Shown here one piece after another: positions 6,304-6,522 of a DNA stretch of 6,522 nt. The position numbers were made by a program, and so were the translations under genes. Numbering within the stretch: the first letter of the stretch is position 1; every line of letters begins with the position of its first letter. The DNA comes from Planctomycetota bacterium. GTDB taxonomy: Bacteria; Planctomycetota; PUPC01; JACPCR01. Below the pieces are notes generated by a model. It worked only from the letters and a program-made list of their open reading frames with translations, was not told the origin of the DNA and ran no database searches. The stretch lies in assembly GCA_030740295.1 (NCBI GenBank), contig JASLXP010000104.1, positions 1-6,522 of the forward strand. The letters are read 5' to 3'.

Positions 6304-6522
6304 ATGGAAAAACTGGAATCACTGAAGCCATCGAGCGTGGTCGAGCTGGGTGACGGTTACGCCAGCACTGCCGTCAACACCACGATCTATCGGCACCATG
6401 GGCTCGTCACTCGTGGGCACTATCAGTTCACATCGTTCTACCTTTCTGAGAATGAGTTTGTAGTCCTTCGACGGGATCTGCGCAACGACGGGATAGAAAT
6501 CGGCAGGCACCACGGGTCTTTT
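6304..6522 (+). CDS. BNR_4 repeat-type (sialidase-like) protein, 5' part only
   Basis: An open frame of 73 codons from ATG to the window end with no stop, so the gene is cut by the boundary. The N-terminal motif GDGYASTAVNTTIYRHHGLV (17-36), then YQFTSFYLSENEFVVLRRDL (40-59), follows the BNR_4 family pattern, in which a G-W/Y-x-x-x-x-VN segment and a Y-x-Q-x-x-x-(Y/F)Y strand precede a 'VVLxKRxL' strand of a beta-propeller. Members are sialidase-like or polysaccharide-lyase-like proteins acting on glycans. No signal peptide is seen at the start, and an in-frame stop at 6256-6258 with no alternative start between rules out a longer N-terminus. The Shine-Dalgarno is weak (CGAG). The gene is transcribed divergently from the cytochrome gene. 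Confidence 0.7.
   Translation, partial: MEKLESLKPSSVVELGDGYASTAVNTTIYRHHGLVTRGHYQFTSFYLSENEFVVLRRDLRNDGIEIGRHHGSF

Overview
The window reads as accessory chromosome of a PVC-type bacterium (Planctomycetota, Verrucomicrobiota, Lentisphaerota) or of Hydrogenedentota. The basis is the gene mix: a divergent uroporphyrinogen-decarboxylase-like protein, a very large exported dihaem cytochrome related to the hydrazine synthase alpha family and fused to a formylglycine-generating-enzyme-like domain, and the start of a BNR_4 sialidase-like protein. GTAG-footed REP-like hairpins and 7-bp short tandem repeats fit the same groups. The assignment is inferred from protein families and remembered repeats; there is no rRNA or marker gene.

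Layout: 1-120 is low-complexity poly-C and is probably a contig-end sequencing artefact. 121-688 is non-coding. It holds three hairpins, each with GTAG at its 5' foot (two form an inverted REPIN-like pair with compensatory base changes), a 12-bp palindrome and a heptanucleotide tandem repeat. 689-1768 (+) encodes the URO-D/MtaA-like protein. 1769-1928 is a convergent intergenic gap with weak hairpins. 1929-6143 (-) is one 1404-residue secreted protein: signal peptide, two tandem 133-residue beta-sandwich-like repeats, helical linker, TolB/WD40-like propeller, two CXXCH haem sites, a linker encoded by a second heptad repeat, and a C-terminal SUMF1/FGE-like domain lacking the catalytic cysteines. 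6144-6303 is a divergent promoter region with two small dyads. 6304-6522 (+) is the 5' part of a BNR_4-type gene that runs off the window.

The three genes do not form an operon: the cytochrome gene converges on the URO-D-like gene and diverges from the BNR gene. Co-regulation through the divergent 160-bp region is possible for the last two. A role in carbohydrate handling, with surface binding, periplasmic redox chemistry and sialidase/lyase-like enzymes, is only a hypothesis. The strongest non-genic signals are the REPIN-like pair and the shared heptad repeat, one copy of which lies inside the open reading frame of the cytochrome fusion.
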